Below, piece after piece: positions 63,263 to 64,000 of a stretch of 64,000 nucleotides of DNA. Where the stretch lies: positions 23,652 through 87,651 of the forward strand of contig SUXO01000004.1 of the NCBI GenBank assembly GCA_015060885.1, in the 5' to 3' direction. The stretch is from Bacteroidales bacterium (GTDB lineage Bacteria; Bacteroidota; Bacteroidia; Bacteroidales; Bacteroidaceae). The translations under genes and the position numbers were made by a program. Every line of letters begins with the position of its first letter. The first letter of the stretch is position 1. The notes beneath the pieces are model-generated. The model did no database searches and was not told the DNA's origin. It saw only the letters and a list, made by a program, of their open reading frames with translations.

Positions 63263-63292
63263 CAAATATAAGGCAATAAAGCTATCGAGCAA
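63263..63292 (-). promoter_or_regulatory. htrA promoter
   Basis: Minus strand: TTG (63290-63292), 19 bases, TATATTTG (63263-63270), both exact. It gives a leader of roughly 85 bases. Confidence 0.7.
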
Positions 63293-63402
63293 TATTCACC
63301 ACCCTATTTTTGGCTCTATTTAACAATAGCCCCTCACTTTTAACAATAATTCAAAATGGATGGGTTCTGTTTTACATTTGTTAAAAGGAAAACTCTGTAA
63401 AG

Positions 63403-63433
63403 TTTAGTAATTGCCAAAAAAATCGTATCTTCG
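63403..63433 (+). promoter_or_regulatory. rnpB: rnpB promoter
   Basis: TTTA (63403-63406), 19 bases, TATCTTCG (63426-63433). The transcription start would be close to 63440. Confidence 0.6.
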
Positions 63434-63439
63434 CGGCCG

Positions 63440-63795
63440 GAAAAGAATAACAGTCGGCCGGCTTGTCGCTGTTGCCGCAAGGCAAAAGAGGAAAGTCCGG
63501 GCAGCGCAGAGCACTCCACTTCCTAACAGAAAGCTGCTTGTGAAGGCAGAGTAACGCAGAAGAAAATAACCGCCCGCAAGGGTAAGGGTGAGAAGGTGGG
63601 GTAAGAGCCCACCGGCCGTGCAGCGATGTACGGGCCGTGTGTCTTGGAGGCTGCAAGTTCATGTAAACCGGCGTTTGAGGGTTGCTCGCCCAAGCCGGAG
63701 GGTAGAACGCTTTAACAATGTGGTGACACATTGTATAGATGAATGACAGGCACCCCGTATGGGGCACAGAACCCGGCTTATAGGCTGACTGAAAC
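63440..63795 (+). ncRNA. rnpB: RNase P RNA (class A)
   Basis: Catalytic RNA of RNase P, which matures tRNA 5' ends. The conserved core is clear: GAGGAAAGTCCGGGC, AGAAAATAACCGCC, GGTAAGGGTGAGAAGGTGGG, GTAAGAGCCCACCG, GATGAATGACAGGC, and ACAGAACCCGGCTTATAGGC. The closing helix P1 pairs CAGTCGGCC (63451-63459) with GGCTGACTG (63783-63791). Ends are approximate. A reading frame on the opposite strand is not a gene. Confidence 0.96.
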
Positions 63796-63796
63796 A

Positions 63797-63836
63797 AAGG
63801 GTGGCAACTATCCAACAAGTTGCCACCCTTAATTTA
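63797..63836 (+). terminator. rnpB: rnpB terminator
   Basis: A perfect 13-bp stem (63797-63809 with 63818-63830) directly after the RNA, followed by AATTTATTTA. Confidence 0.85.
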
Positions 63837-63964
63837 TTTACTCTATTTTATGGCTCAGTAGCAAAAAGGTGTGGGCACTCACCATATACGATACTAAACA
63901 TTCTTGCTTTTGACTTCTCGGTGTTATTTGTCGGTTATTCTCTCATTGGAAATATATCTTTGAC

Positions 63965-64000
63965 GTTCTTTGTCGCGCAAAGAACCAAACGCCCGGCACG
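63965..64000. repeat. Extragenic palindromic element (copy 2, cut by window end)
   Basis: GTTCTTTG and CAAAGAAC (8 bp) around TCGCG, then AAACGCCCGGCAC to the end of the window. The reverse complement matches the element at 5839-5889 (GTGCCGGGCGTTT followed by a hairpin). The second hairpin lies beyond the window. Confidence 0.6.

Noticed and set aside
63381..63818. Reading frame of 145 codons on the minus strand over rnpB
   Set aside because: It is antisense to the conserved RNase P RNA, rich in Pro/Ser/His without a domain; such frames are well-known false gene calls.

Overview
The window is a stretch of chromosome from a member of the Bacteroidales (phylum Bacteroidota). This rests on the Bacteroidota-type promoter boxes (TAnnTTTG near -7) ahead of several genes, mostly weak Shine-Dalgarno sites, a complete moxR-DUF58-bat (aerotolerance) operon, an S37-type peptidase, an S16 protein with a long Ala/Glu-rich tail, a DUF4136 lipoprotein, and a GH20 hexosaminidase. 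I cannot place the genus. No insertion sequence, phage, CRISPR array, tRNA or rRNA is visible, so this looks like core chromosome.

Layout. 1-5.3 kb (+): the end of an S37 peptidase, a siderophore-type ABC ATPase, a NIF3-like protein with a zinc-ribbon coiled-coil partner, then glyA. glyA is preceded by a duplicated hairpin/promoter-like module and followed by about 750 bp without a gene. 6.0-9.5 kb (-): pyrB-pyrI-flavin reductase-outer-membrane protein-DUF554. 9.7-16 kb (+): cell-envelope genes (PBP1A, kdsB, a non-catalytic M16 homologue, murB) and an MBL-fold hydrolase; panE faces them. 17.4-24.6 kb (+): ettA, aminotransferase, paaK, ACT protein, Mpv17-like membrane protein, GH20 hexosaminidase. 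24.7-31.2 kb (+): an AsmA-like protein and a 1259-residue MG2-like/Sel1 fusion. 31.3-36.9 kb (+): lepA, ftsY, rimO, HU, and an HU-membrane-LysM fusion. 37-46.1 kb (+): moxR, DUF58, a BatD-like anchor protein, batA-E and a degenerate PAP2. 46.1-53.6 kb: prolyl-tRNA editing protein, large M16 protease, a four-gene run of envelope lipoprotein and outer-membrane genes, and rpsP. 53.8-64 kb: a DUF115-like protein, thioredoxin lipoprotein, Dus, aspartate-type aminotransferase, an HD/Myb-like protein in a small operon with a NifX-like protein and a 51-residue YqaE/Pmp3 protein, a DMT transporter, a porin, HtrA, and the RNase P RNA gene rnpB.

The genes group around envelope construction and quality control (PBP1A, MurB, KdsB, HtrA, AsmA, Bat complex, outer-membrane proteins), translation and protein targeting (LepA, RimO, EttA, S16, FtsY, Dus, RNase P) and nucleotide or amino-acid metabolism (PyrBI, GlyA, aminotransferases). 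No single undescribed system stands out. The best leads are a membrane-spanning HU-LysM protein that could link nucleoid and cell wall, an HD hydrolase fused to a Myb-like domain, several enzyme homologues that have lost their catalytic residues (PAP2, M16, S41), an operator-like palindrome ahead of the bat operon, and intergenic elements whose hairpins are kept by paired changes. All calls come from reading the sequence; no database search was run.
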